Below are positions 45,246 to 52,174 of a stretch of DNA of 54,623 nucleotides, one piece after another. The first letter of the stretch is position 1. The number at the start of each line of letters is the position of its first letter. The notes below the pieces were generated by a model that did no database searches, had not been told where the DNA came from, and worked only from the letters and a program-made list of their open reading frames with translations. Source of the DNA: a virus; the IMG/VR virus record IMGVR_UViG_3300042471_000954, positions 1 through 54,623 of that record. One strand, given 5' to 3'. The position numbers and the translations under genes are program-made.

Positions 45246-45622
45246 TAGAACGGCACCTCCTCGTCAGATGGGGAACCACCCCAGCCGCCTTGATCGTCGC
45301 TGTCTTTCTTGCTGCCCAGGAGGGTGAGTTCCTTGACGTTGAGCACCACCTTGCTGCGCTTCTCACCTGTGGCCTTATCGGTCCAGCTTTCGTTCTCTAG
45401 TTGCCCGCTGACGGCGATCTGGGAGCCCTTGCGCACGTAGTCGGCGGCAACCTGGGCGGTCTTGCCCCAGATCTTCAAGGTGAGCCACAAAGGCTCGGCA
45501 TCGCGTTTCCAAACGTCCACCGCAAGGGTGAGGTTGGCGACAGCGTTGCCATTATCGAGATAGCGCACTTCGGGATCACGACCAGCGCGACCGGTGAAGC
45601 TGCAGACGTTGAGAGATGCCAT
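45245..45622 (-). CDS. ssb: Single-stranded DNA-binding protein, 125 aa
   Basis: Full OB-fold: FTGRAGRDPEVRYLDNGNAV, ANLTLAVDVWKRD, WLTLKIWGKTAQVAADYVRK, GSQIAVSGQLENESWTDKAT. It closes with a Gly-rich linker and acidic tip SDEEVPF, the SSB interaction tail. Binds ssDNA at forks and recruits partners. Leader carries the hairpin element at 45643-45680. Confidence 0.95.
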   Translation of the reverse strand: MASLNVCSFTGRAGRDPEVRYLDNGNAVANLTLAVDVWKRDAEPLWLTLKIWGKTAQVAADYVRKGSQIAVSGQLENESWTDKATGEKRSKVVLNVKELTLLGSKKDSDDQGGWGGSPSDEEVPF

Positions 45623-45642
45623 GGGATGTTGGGTTAGTGGAG

Positions 45643-45680
45643 GTTGCCGGGTTGGCCCCGGCGGGCCGGTGATCAGGTGG
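45643..45680 (-). repeat. Conserved intergenic hairpin, copy 4
   Basis: Minus strand GGCCCGCCGGGGCCAACCCG then GCAACC: stem GCCGGG/CCCGGC, loop GCCAA. Lies between the stop of 45673-46056 and the SSB start. Confidence 0.72.
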
Positions 45681-46056
45681 TTTCGGTGCTGCCTGTGTCC
45701 AGCGCAGCGGCAATCATTCGGTCGATCTTCAGCAGATCAGCCGCTGCCTTTAGCTCAATTTCGTGCCGCATCGCAGCCAGCGCCAGCGCTTCGGTTGAGT
45801 AATAGCGTCGGGGCTGCTGGCTTGCGTTCCTGTGTTTTCCTGCTTTAGGTGCGCGGCCAGGTCCGTGTAAAAAACTACTGCTCCAACCAATAAACACCGT
45901 CTTAGTCCAGGCGTTGTAGTCCCAGCCTTCGCTGTAGCCATCCTTAGGCACGCCTACATCCCGCTGGACTGGGTTTGTCCACCGCAAAGCGGCAAGAGTT
46001 TCGGCGCGGTCAATCGCAGCCTGCATTGCTGCTTGCTCTTTTTTGGTCATTGCCAT
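45673..46056 (-). CDS. Hypothetical protein, 127 aa
   Basis: MAMTKKEQAAMQAAIDRAET, LAALRWTNPVQRDVGVPKD, EGWDYNAWTKTVFIGWSSSF, YYSTEALALAAMRHEIEL. A small phage early-protein pattern (KKEQAA...A...LRWT.pV..DV) of unknown role. ATG 46056 or 46050 both possible. Between annealing protein and SSB. Confidence 0.65.
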   Translation of the reverse strand: MAMTKKEQAAMQAAIDRAETLAALRWTNPVQRDVGVPKDGYSEGWDYNAWTKTVFIGWSSSFLHGPGRAPKAGKHRNASQQPRRYYSTEALALAAMRHEIELKAAADLLKIDRMIAAALDTGSTETT

Positions 46057-46091
46057 GTCGTTTAGAGGAGAAGTGTGCGGGAAAGGATTGA

Positions 46092-46904
46092 TCAAGCGGC
46101 AGCCGGAGCATCCCAGGTGGCCGGCAGATCGGGGTCGTCGTCGGACTCGGCGGCATCGTTGCTGGCTGCAGCAGCACCGGCAGCGTTCCACTTGGCTACC
46201 GAGGCATCGCTCACGCCAGCGGTGGCCAACTTGCGCTGAATGTCGGCAGGAAGGCCAGCAATGGCGGCTGAGGCGCCTTTGCTCAGTTCATGAGCCATGG
46301 CGGCAATTCCGGCTTCGGTTAGCCCAGCCTCGCGACAGCGCTTGATGGCGGTCGCCAGGGTGATACGGGCATCGTTGGCGGCGTTCTGAGCTGGTGTGGG
46401 CTTGGCGGCGTGTGCTGAAGTCTTTGGTGCTGCGCTGCGAGCCGCAGTCTTGGCAGACAAAGGATCAGATTCGCGGTGGGGATTCTCTACGGGTTCCTTA
46501 GCCCAGAGTTGCCAGGCCAGGCCAAACGAGGCGGCGGCGGCGGTGCATAGGCAGCGGCGGTGGGTGTCGGTCAGGTCGCGGGCGTCAATCTTGGCGAGGG
46601 GAACCGCTGCGTTGCGGTTGTCCATCACCGCCTGGGGGAAGTCAGGGGTGACAGAAGCACCGGGGCCCTCGAAGTAGCCGACCACATATCCGGTGCCGTT
46701 AGGGGCCTCCCATACGTGCCGCCCTTCGGTGGTAGGGCGAAGGTGGAACTGCCAGCCGGGAGCGTGCTCACGCAGGAGCTGAGCAGCGCGGGCCCAGTTG
46801 ATGTAGTCAGCCGCGTAGGTGCCAGTGCCTTTGGTGTCAATGTCGGCGGCGCTGATCACGCTGCCCAGGTTTGGCGGGGCCAAGGGGCCCGAGGCTTCGG
46901 TCAT
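46092..46904 (-). CDS. Single-strand-annealing-like protein (DUF1071-type), 270 aa
   Basis: ATG 46904 follows CACCACCACCGACC. YAADYINWARAAQLLREHAP, GWQFHLRPT, VWEAPNGTGYVVGYFEGPG, PDFPQAVMDNRNAAVPLAKI and TDTHRRCLCTAAAASFGLAW follow the DUF1071/Sak3 plan (WA.aW..lk...P.a........G..V.v.v.......lPvMD.rN..i.....I...mRclvKaiA.hGLg). C-terminal 110 residues are an Ala-rich linker and a helical DNA-binding-like tail. Likely the phage annealase, with SSB and RusA downstream. Confidence 0.72.
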   Translation of the reverse strand: MTEASGPLAPPNLGSVISAADIDTKGTGTYAADYINWARAAQLLREHAPGWQFHLRPTTEGRHVWEAPNGTGYVVGYFEGPGASVTPDFPQAVMDNRNAAVPLAKIDARDLTDTHRRCLCTAAAASFGLAWQLWAKEPVENPHRESDPLSAKTAARSAAPKTSAHAAKPTPAQNAANDARITLATAIKRCREAGLTEAGIAAMAHELSKGASAAIAGLPADIQRKLATAGVSDASVAKWNAAGAAAASNDAAESDDDPDLPATWDAPAAA

Positions 46905-46963
46905 GGGAAGGTCGGTGGTGGTGTTGCCAGAGCCTGGCCGTAGGGCTGTCCCCTGGCTTTGCA

Positions 46964-47004
46964 ATTCTACCCCATGCCTAAGCCGTTTGGGAACCGCAAC
47001 GGCT
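46964..47004. promoter_or_regulatory. Operator/promoter dyad upstream of the annealing gene
   Basis: AGCCGTT (46981-46987) and AACGGCT (46998-47004) form a perfect inverted repeat. Minus strand: AAACGGCTTAGG, then TAGAAT (46969 to 46964), as at 14434-14458. Plus strand: GCAACGGCTATGCTG. Confidence 0.68.
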
Positions 47005-47152
47005 ATGCTGCCCACGTCAGCCGCTTCGCCTACCCCTATCGCGTTATGCACTTCCTGCATATTCGTTAGGCTTTCGCAACATACTTGCGAGATTAAAGGG
47101 CCTTAACTGCATCCCCGTAGCAATTCTGCTGCAGCCCGAGGCATATGCTTGC

Positions 47153-47168
47153 GGGGGGGGGGGGGGGG
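47153..47168 (+). repeat. G16 homopolymer upstream of a plus-strand gene
   Basis: Sixteen G, 33 bp before ATG 47202. Long enough for slippage; may change leader length, promoter spacing or reading frame. Assembly length error is possible at such a tract. Confidence 0.85.
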
Positions 47169-47201
47169 CTGGAGTGTACTTCCACCACGCCGTTTCGCAG
47201 A

Positions 47202-47420
47202 ATGTCAACCCCCCCGATCCGCATCCACGCAGCAAATCAGGAGCAGGCCGATACCGTTTGGCGTGCCCTGTGCGAGCAGACCGCCATCACCGAGGCTGAG
47301 GTCTGGCTAAATGGCGCCTACCTGTTCCACGTGGTCAGGCACGGCGGCGGGATGCTGACAACTCAGCGTGAAGCTCAGCCGGTCCATACTCCCCTTCCGG
47401 TAACCCTCTTAGCTGCCTGA
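47202..47420 (+). CDS. Small hypothetical protein, 72 aa
   Basis: MSTPPIRIHAANQEQADTVW, RALCEQTAITEAEVWLNGAY, LFHVVRHGGG. A strand-helix-strand pattern. The last 86 bp overlap the end of the minus-strand regulator 47335-48183, so only the first 45 residues may be conserved. An in-frame upstream ATG (47145) would read through the G16 tract. Confidence 0.5.
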   Translation: MSTPPIRIHAANQEQADTVWRALCEQTAITEAEVWLNGAYLFHVVRHGGGMLTTQREAQPVHTPLPVTLLAA

Positions 47421-48183
47421 CGGTTTCAGCCAACAAAAACAACTCCTTCTCCAGCTCAGCCTTGGTGTAGTCGGCAGTGCCGATGATCACGTTGCGCAGC
47501 TGCTCGCGGCGATCAGGCGAAGCTGAGGAGGGGTAGGCAGACAGCACGGCATCGAGTGCCTCGCGCATGGATCGCCCTTCACCCATGCGCTCCTGAGCCA
47601 GCCGGTCAAACAAATCGGCCAGGGCCTGGCTGAGACTCCGGGCTTCGCTTGGCGACAGGTTCACGTCACCCAGATAGGGAAGCACCAGATAGCCCGCCTG
47701 CAGGTCGCAGAAATCCGCGTAGTTGAGGGCTTCATCCGTGTGGTGCGGATGGTGAAGCCAGATTGCGTTGTTCAACCACTGCTCCTCGATCCGGTAGGCG
47801 CTGTGGGGGCCGTAGCGCCTCATGCACACCTCGGGGCCTCGTTTTTGCCATAGCCAGATCGCCTCGTTGGCACCGCCGAGGGCATCAAGGTTCCGGTGTG
47901 ATGGCTTGACGACCGATCCGTTGCGCAAGTGGCTCAGCTGCGGCGACGACAGCCAGCCCTTCTCGCTCAGGGCCCAGTCGGCAATGGAGCCCAGTTGCTC
48001 ATGGGAGAGGCCGGTACGGGCCAGCCAAAAATTCAGCACGGCCGAAAGGTGCTGCCGGCCCATCAGGTGACGGCGGGATGAAAGCTGGCGGCCTGGGGGG
48101 AGGGAATCGGGCACGGTCGGGGATGGTGGTGGTGGTAGGTCGGGCCAGTCGAGCGCCTGGCGAAGGTCCGTAATGACTTTCAT
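47335..48183 (-). CDS. Putative phage regulator with HTH-like region, 282 aa
   Basis: LRQALDWPDLPPPPSPTVPD start, then LSAVLNFWLARTGLSHEQLG, SIADWALSEKGWLSSPQLSH, LRNGSVVKPSHRNLDALGGA, IWLWQ. The L-h--LA-----WLSS-Q-S-LRNG----P-----LDALG pattern resembles Cro/XRE-type binding (recognition helix followed by RNG) and occurs in cyanobacterial and cyanophage proteins. Position divergent from the replication operon, over an operator half-site, suggests a repressor-like switch. No peptidase domain. Confidence 0.6.
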   Translation of the reverse strand: MKVITDLRQALDWPDLPPPPSPTVPDSLPPGRQLSSRRHLMGRQHLSAVLNFWLARTGLSHEQLGSIADWALSEKGWLSSPQLSHLRNGSVVKPSHRNLDALGGANEAIWLWQKRGPEVCMRRYGPHSAYRIEEQWLNNAIWLHHPHHTDEALNYADFCDLQAGYLVLPYLGDVNLSPSEARSLSQALADLFDRLAQERMGEGRSMREALDAVLSAYPSSASPDRREQLRNVIIGTADYTKAELEKELFLLAETVRQLRGLPEGEYGPAELHAELSASRRRA

Positions 48184-48432
48184 AACTGAACCGTAGCCCC
48201 CAACGGCTTAGAGAACGTGCAACCCGGATCCAGTGCTTACAGCACCATGCGGCAAGAGGGGCCGTGGCAGTTCCGAAACCGGAGCGCCGTGCTGTAGTTG
48301 GCGTAAGATTGGGGGCAGTGATGGTCAGGGCTTGTCCTGCCAGGCACAAAAAAGCCCCCCGTGCGGTTCAGGCGCGGGAGGCTTTTGGATCAAAACCTAC
48401 GGAACGATTGACATTCCACGGAGACATTTTAC
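48184..48432 (+). promoter_or_regulatory. Switch region between regulator and replication operon
   Basis: CAACGGCTTAGAG at 48201-48213 beside the regulator start; a -10-like TAAGAT at 48304-48309 followed by a G5 run; an intrinsic terminator at 48350-48386; then TTGACA at 48408-48413 and a GGAG ribosome site 10 bases before ATG 48433. The operon start therefore lies behind a terminator, as in an attenuator or antitermination site. Confidence 0.6.
48350..48386 (+). terminator. Leader terminator/attenuator candidate
   Basis: AAAAGCCCCCC (48350-48360) pairs with GGGAGGCTTTT (48376-48386), 11 bp with one mismatch, loop 15, T4 at the end. It can fold on either strand. Confidence 0.75.
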
Positions 48433-49014
48433 ATGACCGGACAACTTGACGGACACCGTGGCATCACGGCGTTCCCGACTTGGCTTCTAGGCCAGGCCAG
48501 CCCGATTGAGCTGGCGATCTTGCTGGCGATCCAGGAAGCACCCGAAAACCGCATCAGCCTCAGCAACATGGCGTGCCAGGCGGGTGTGTGCCGACGAACC
48601 GTCAGCACCACACTGCGCAAACTGGAGGCGCGTGGCTGGCTGACCACGCAGACTGTGATTGAGCACGATGGGGCCAATGGGCCGAACCGCTATGTCCTTA
48701 AAGACTGGGAACCAATCAAACCACTAGAGCAACGGCAGCCGATACCGTTTCGGACGAAAGTCGGGAATGTGCCGGTAGAGCTGCTGAACACCTGCGTCCG
48801 GCGGAAAGGTGTTCTGTTCGTCTACGTGATCTTGCAGACCTTTGAGGCGCCATCAATCTGCACGCTGGCGGTGATGTGCGGCATGTCTCCTGAGGATGTA
48901 CGTCGCTCGCTTCGATGGTTAGAGGAGGAGGGGTGGATCCAGCAGATTCAAAGGCCAGGCTCCACCAGCCAGTTTCGGGTTTTCTTTAAGCGCATCGGCG
49001 CCTATGCGGGTTGA
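48433..49014 (+). CDS. Replication-initiation-type winged-helix protein 1, 193 aa
   Basis: ITAFPTWLLGQASPIELAIL, LAIQEAPENRISLSNMACQA, GVCRRTVSTTLRKLEARGWL is a winged helix; a second one follows (SICTLAVMCGMSPEDVRRSL, RWLEEEGWI). The first is a paralogue of 49025-50068 (LPNWLFGQAT--EL-LLLALQ). Good GGAG upstream. First gene of the replication operon; may be an initiator partner or regulator. Confidence 0.72.
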   Translation: MTGQLDGHRGITAFPTWLLGQASPIELAILLAIQEAPENRISLSNMACQAGVCRRTVSTTLRKLEARGWLTTQTVIEHDGANGPNRYVLKDWEPIKPLEQRQPIPFRTKVGNVPVELLNTCVRRKGVLFVYVILQTFEAPSICTLAVMCGMSPEDVRRSLRWLEEEGWIQQIQRPGSTSQFRVFFKRIGAYAG

Positions 49015-49024
49015 GGCGGAATCG

Positions 49025-50068
49025 ATGCAAAGCTCAGCAAATGGAAGAGAGGGCGGGTTTACATGCTTGCCGAACTGGCTCTTTGGTCAGGCCACGGCGC
49101 AGGAGCTGGTGTTGCTGCTAGCGCTGCAGCATCACGCCCCGAAGATTCACCCGAGCCTGGCCACGTTGGCGCGGGAATCAGGCCTTGGCAGGAGCACAGT
49201 CTGCCGTCTAATCACCGTGCTTGAGGAGCGCGGCTGGCTTCGTACGGAACGGCGGTTTGCGGACAACGGAGGGAACAACTCGACCGTCTACCACTTGCTG
49301 ATTTGGCCTGTCAGATCGGCAGAATTGGAGCCCACTGAACCCATGACCCTTGTCCCACAGCGGGACTACCCCTTATCCCACAGCGGGACCACCCTTATCC
49401 CAGAGCGGGACCACCCTTGTCCCACAGCGGGACACAAACAATATGAATCTAAGAATAAAAATGAAAACAACAGCCTTAGACCCCCCTTACCCCCCAGCGG
49501 GGGGAACGCGGGCGAGGGGCAGGGCGAGCTGATCACGGTCGAAGCCTTGCCCGTTGTCGTGCCCGTTGATGCTGCGCTTTCCAAAAGCCCGGAATCGGCT
49601 AAGGTTCCAGAACCACCACCACAGACCATGGCCCTGACCAAGCCAGCGCGGAAGCCGCGCTTCCAGCCCTCACACGACCTGATCCCTGCCGAGCTACTGC
49701 CCGTCCATCCCGAGATCCTGGGTTTCTGGGCCGTGAAAGCCGGAGCCCGCACCCAGCAAGCCTGGAACGGCCTGATGACCCAGCTAGCCCTGATCCAACA
49801 GGATCCCCTGGGAGGCACCGAAGCGCTCCGCAGCCAGCTCCAGGAGGGCATCGATCGGGCACCGATCAAGCCGTGGATGTCGGTCACTCACTCGCTGTGG
49901 CGCACCTACGGCATGAAGGGCGCTCGCCCTGGCCTGGGCGGCAACCGCCGCAAGACACCGGAGGAGCACGCAGCCGATTCGATCGCATTCATTGAAGCCC
50001 GCGATGCCCGCAGAGCAGCCGCCGCGTCAGCTCCCGGTCAAACCGTGCCGTGCGAGGTGCTCGCGTGA
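49025..50068 (+). CDS. Lambda O-like replication initiator with internal iterons, 347 aa
   Basis: ATG 49025 aligns with the start of the paralogue (an upstream ATG 49004 is also in frame). Residues about 10-75 form a winged helix: FTCLPNWLFGQATAQELVLL, LALQHHAPKIHPSLATLARE, SGLGRSTVCRLITVLEERGW. Residues about 110-137 are encoded by four iterons (VPQRDYPLSHSGTTLIPERD). The second half, WAVKAGARTQQAWNGLMTQL ... KPWMSVTHSLWRTYGM, is probably the partner-binding domain. Same plan as lambda O: initiator gene containing its own origin. Confidence 0.8.
   Translation: MQSSANGREGGFTCLPNWLFGQATAQELVLLLALQHHAPKIHPSLATLARESGLGRSTVCRLITVLEERGWLRTERRFADNGGNNSTVYHLLIWPVRSAELEPTEPMTLVPQRDYPLSHSGTTLIPERDHPCPTAGHKQYESKNKNENNSLRPPLPPSGGNAGEGQGELITVEALPVVVPVDAALSKSPESAKVPEPPPQTMALTKPARKPRFQPSHDLIPAELLPVHPEILGFWAVKAGARTQQAWNGLMTQLALIQQDPLGGTEALRSQLQEGIDRAPIKPWMSVTHSLWRTYGMKGARPGLGGNRRKTPEEHAADSIAFIEARDARRAAAASAPGQTVPCEVLA
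49350..49480 (+). repeat. Candidate replication origin: four iterons plus A-rich segment
   Basis: TTGTCCCACAGCGGGAC 49350-49366, TTATCCCACAGCGGGAC 49373-49389, TTATCCCAGAGCGGGAC 49395-49411, TTGTCCCACAGCGGGAC 49417-49433. Spacing is 22-23 bp, two helical turns; each has GTCCC/GGGAC or ATCCC/GGGAC arms. They are followed by an A-rich unwinding-type segment at 49434-49480 (ACAAACAATATGAATCTAAG, AATAAAAATGAAAACAAC). Confidence 0.85.
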
Positions 50069-50820
50069 TCAACATCAAGCAGTTTCACGCAGCCGTCACC
50101 TCGCTGATGCAGCTCCTGCCGATGAGCAAGCAGCTCACCGGATCGGCCTTGACGATGGCCTGGGACACCTTCCCCGAGCGGGCGAAGATCGAACTCACTG
50201 ACGAAATCCTGCTCTACGCGGTTCAGCAGCGGGTGCTCGACTCAGAGCCACAGAGGGACATTGCGCCTCACATAGCGCTCCTTCGCTACGTTTATCCGGT
50301 TAAGCGAACAACAAAAGAACAGCGTGGATTAGAGACTTTTACCGATCAGCCCTTGTTGGACAGAGGGCTGCGACCTGATTTAGCTCAACGCATGGCCCGC
50401 CGTGATTGTTTCCACGAAACTGCACCGGTCCGGGATGAAGTGAGGCTGGATACGACCCCGCGCCTTCCCGAGGGAGCCGGTGGCAACGGCCCACCGTGGC
50501 TGCAGCAAACGGACGAGCAGCGGCGGGCTCACCTGCGGGAGGTGATCAAGGCTGTGGAGGATCTGCGAGCTGCTGGCGTTGACACGGGCACCTGGACGCC
50601 TCTGCAGCTGAACATTGGTCGCTCTTTTTTCAAGCAGGTGCTGATGGGCGCCCCGTTCCTGACGGAAACCAAAATCGAAACCGTTGCCGCCTGGGTCTTG
50701 CGCAATGGCCAGACCGTGGACCGGATGCTGCAGGAAGCCCTAGAGGGCGAGGCTACGAAGCCTTCCGCCGAGGGGTTGATGGCTGACTTACTGGAGCCTG
50801 TTACCAGGGGGCTCCGGTGA
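50065..50820 (+). CDS. Possible helicase loader/replication protein, 251 aa, GTG start
   Basis: GTG 50065 overlaps the initiator stop (GTGA). INIKQFHAAVTSLMQLLPMS, ALTMAWDTFPERAKIELTDE, ILLYAVQQRVLDSEPQRDIA, then a less ordered middle and a helical C-terminus. Lambda P and similar loaders follow O; the position is the main evidence. No Walker motif, so an ATP-dependent DnaC-type loader is unlikely. Confidence 0.5.
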   Translation: MINIKQFHAAVTSLMQLLPMSKQLTGSALTMAWDTFPERAKIELTDEILLYAVQQRVLDSEPQRDIAPHIALLRYVYPVKRTTKEQRGLETFTDQPLLDRGLRPDLAQRMARRDCFHETAPVRDEVRLDTTPRLPEGAGGNGPPWLQQTDEQRRAHLREVIKAVEDLRAAGVDTGTWTPLQLNIGRSFFKQVLMGAPFLTETKIETVAAWVLRNGQTVDRMLQEALEGEATKPSAEGLMADLLEPVTRGLR

Positions 50821-51905
50821 TGGCAGTCCTCCGCATGATCGACACCTTCAGCGGGATCGGCGGCTTCAGCCTTGCCGCCCGCTGGCTGGGTGGAATTGAA
50901 ACCGTGCACTTCGTGGAGCGCGAGCCGTTCTGCCAGCGCATCCTTTCCAAACACTGGCCCACCGTTCCCATTCACGATGACATCTGCACCTTCCAACCCC
51001 CCCCCAATTCAGCCGACATTGTTTGCGGTGGATTCCCCTGTCAGGACATCAGCCAAGCGGGAAAGGGTGCCGGCCTGGCTGGCGGCCGATCGGGCCTGTT
51101 CTACGAACTGCTCAGAATCGTTCGCCTGGTGGGACCGCGCTACATCGTCTTGGAGAACGTCGCAGCGATCACTTACCGAGGGATGGACGACGTTCTCGGA
51201 GCGCTGGCCGAGGCAGGGTATGACGCTGAATGGGCGTGCATACCGGCAACGGCTGTGGGTGCCTGCCATCAGCGAGACCGCTGGTGGTGCGTTGCCTACG
51301 CCAGTGGCGCAGACCGGAGCAGGCGGCCCGAAGGGGTTGGACGGGGGCAGTGGGGCCCGGCAGATGCTGACGGATGCAGGCTTCCCAAGGGCGGCAGGGG
51401 CGCCGAGCAGCCTGCCTACGCCGCGCACATGCTCAGCAATGGCGGCCCAGGTCAACAGCAGGGGCAACCTGGACGGCGATCGGTTTACGAATTTGGAGAC
51501 GGTCATCGGGCGGATGCTTCCGACCCCATCAGCCTGCCTGGCAAACGACGGAGAACGAACGGAGACGTGGCTGGCCAGGCGGGAGCGGGTCAAAGCCAAA
51601 AGGATCAACGGCAACGGGATGGGAATGCCGCTGGCAATTGCGGCGCAACTCCTGACCCCATGCGCCAGCGACTGGAAGGGCCGGACGAACTGGGAGGCAG
51701 CGGAGCGGCATGGCCCGCAGCGATTGCCCGATTGTCTCCCGACTGGCGCAGCTATCTATCTGAACCCGTCCTTCGTCGAGGAGATGATGGGCTATCCGGT
51801 CGGGTGGACCGCCTGAAGGCGCTGGGCAATGCCGTGGTGCCTCAGGTGGCGATGGTGCCGCTGGCGCGGGTGCTGCAGCTGGCCGGTTCCATGGGGGGCC
51901 GGTGA
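50820..51905 (+). CDS. C5 cytosine DNA methyltransferase, 361 aa
   Basis: Motif I IDTFSGIGGFSLAARWLGG, motif IV IVCGGFPCQDISQAGKGAGL with the catalytic Cys, motif VI YIVLENVAAIT, motif VIII ACHQRDRWWCVAYAS, and RVDRLKALGNAVVPQVA near the C-terminus (IX/X). The target recognition part (about residues 165-320) is Gly/Arg-rich. Start overlaps the previous stop. Modifies phage DNA against restriction or for packaging marks. A second, coherent frame lies over the same DNA (see 50872-51816). Confidence 0.88.
   Translation: MAVLRMIDTFSGIGGFSLAARWLGGIETVHFVEREPFCQRILSKHWPTVPIHDDICTFQPPPNSADIVCGGFPCQDISQAGKGAGLAGGRSGLFYELLRIVRLVGPRYIVLENVAAITYRGMDDVLGALAEAGYDAEWACIPATAVGACHQRDRWWCVAYASGADRSRRPEGVGRGQWGPADADGCRLPKGGRGAEQPAYAAHMLSNGGPGQQQGQPGRRSVYEFGDGHRADASDPISLPGKRRRTNGDVAGQAGAGQSQKDQRQRDGNAAGNCGATPDPMRQRLEGPDELGGSGAAWPAAIARLSPDWRSYLSEPVLRRGDDGLSGRVDRLKALGNAVVPQVAMVPLARVLQLAGSMGGR
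50872..51816 (+). other. Overlapping frame encoding a recognisable C5-methyltransferase target domain
   Basis: In another frame than the methyltransferase, residues about 122-314 read RWPRQGMTLNGRAYRQRLWV, GALPTPVAQ, MLPTPSACLAND, LLTPCASDWKGRTNWEAAER and LNPSFVEEMMGYPVGWTA. This wPrsGm..nG.aY......LPTP...LNP.fVEwmMGyP.GWT order is the C-terminal half of another branch of C5 methyltransferases. Either an evolutionary fossil of a frame switch or a used overprinted frame. Confidence 0.5.
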
Positions 51906-52174
51906 TGTTCACCCCAGTTCGCGCCTACTCATGCCGCCCCGCTGGCGAGGAGTGGCACATGGTTGTGTTTGCTGCCACTGGCAAGCGTGCCCGCTTACTG
52001 GCCTATCGCGCCGGTCCGAGCGGTGAAGATGACAATTACATCGACTGGCGCTCTCGCCGCTTCCCTGAGGCTGATGGGCTTCATGCCAGTGAAGCGGTCT
52101 GGACCCATGCTCCTGACGCGCCGGAATCGGTGCGCACTGAGGCTGCGGGGCTGTGGCAGGAGGCGGACTGGTGA
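51905..52174 (+). CDS. Hypothetical protein, 89 aa
   Basis: ATG 51905 overlaps the methyltransferase stop (GGTGATGTTCACC; the same word opens the next gene). MFTPVRAYSCRPAGEEWHMV, VFAATGKRARLLAYRAGPSG, DNYIDWRSRRFPEADG: a compact beta-sheet pattern. Family unknown. Confidence 0.65.
   Translation: MFTPVRAYSCRPAGEEWHMVVFAATGKRARLLAYRAGPSGEDDNYIDWRSRRFPEADGLHASEAVWTHAPDAPESVRTEAAGLWQEADW

Noticed and set aside
47145-47201. Extended start of 47202-47420 at ATG 47145
   Set aside because: The extension would translate the G16 run into poly-Gly and lacks a leader; ATG 47202 is more likely, though slippage is discussed as a finding.
49350-49433. Iterons read only as a protein repeat
   Set aside because: Because spacings of 22-23 bp are not a constant multiple of three, the units are read in changing frames, so the DNA repeat rather than a peptide repeat is conserved.
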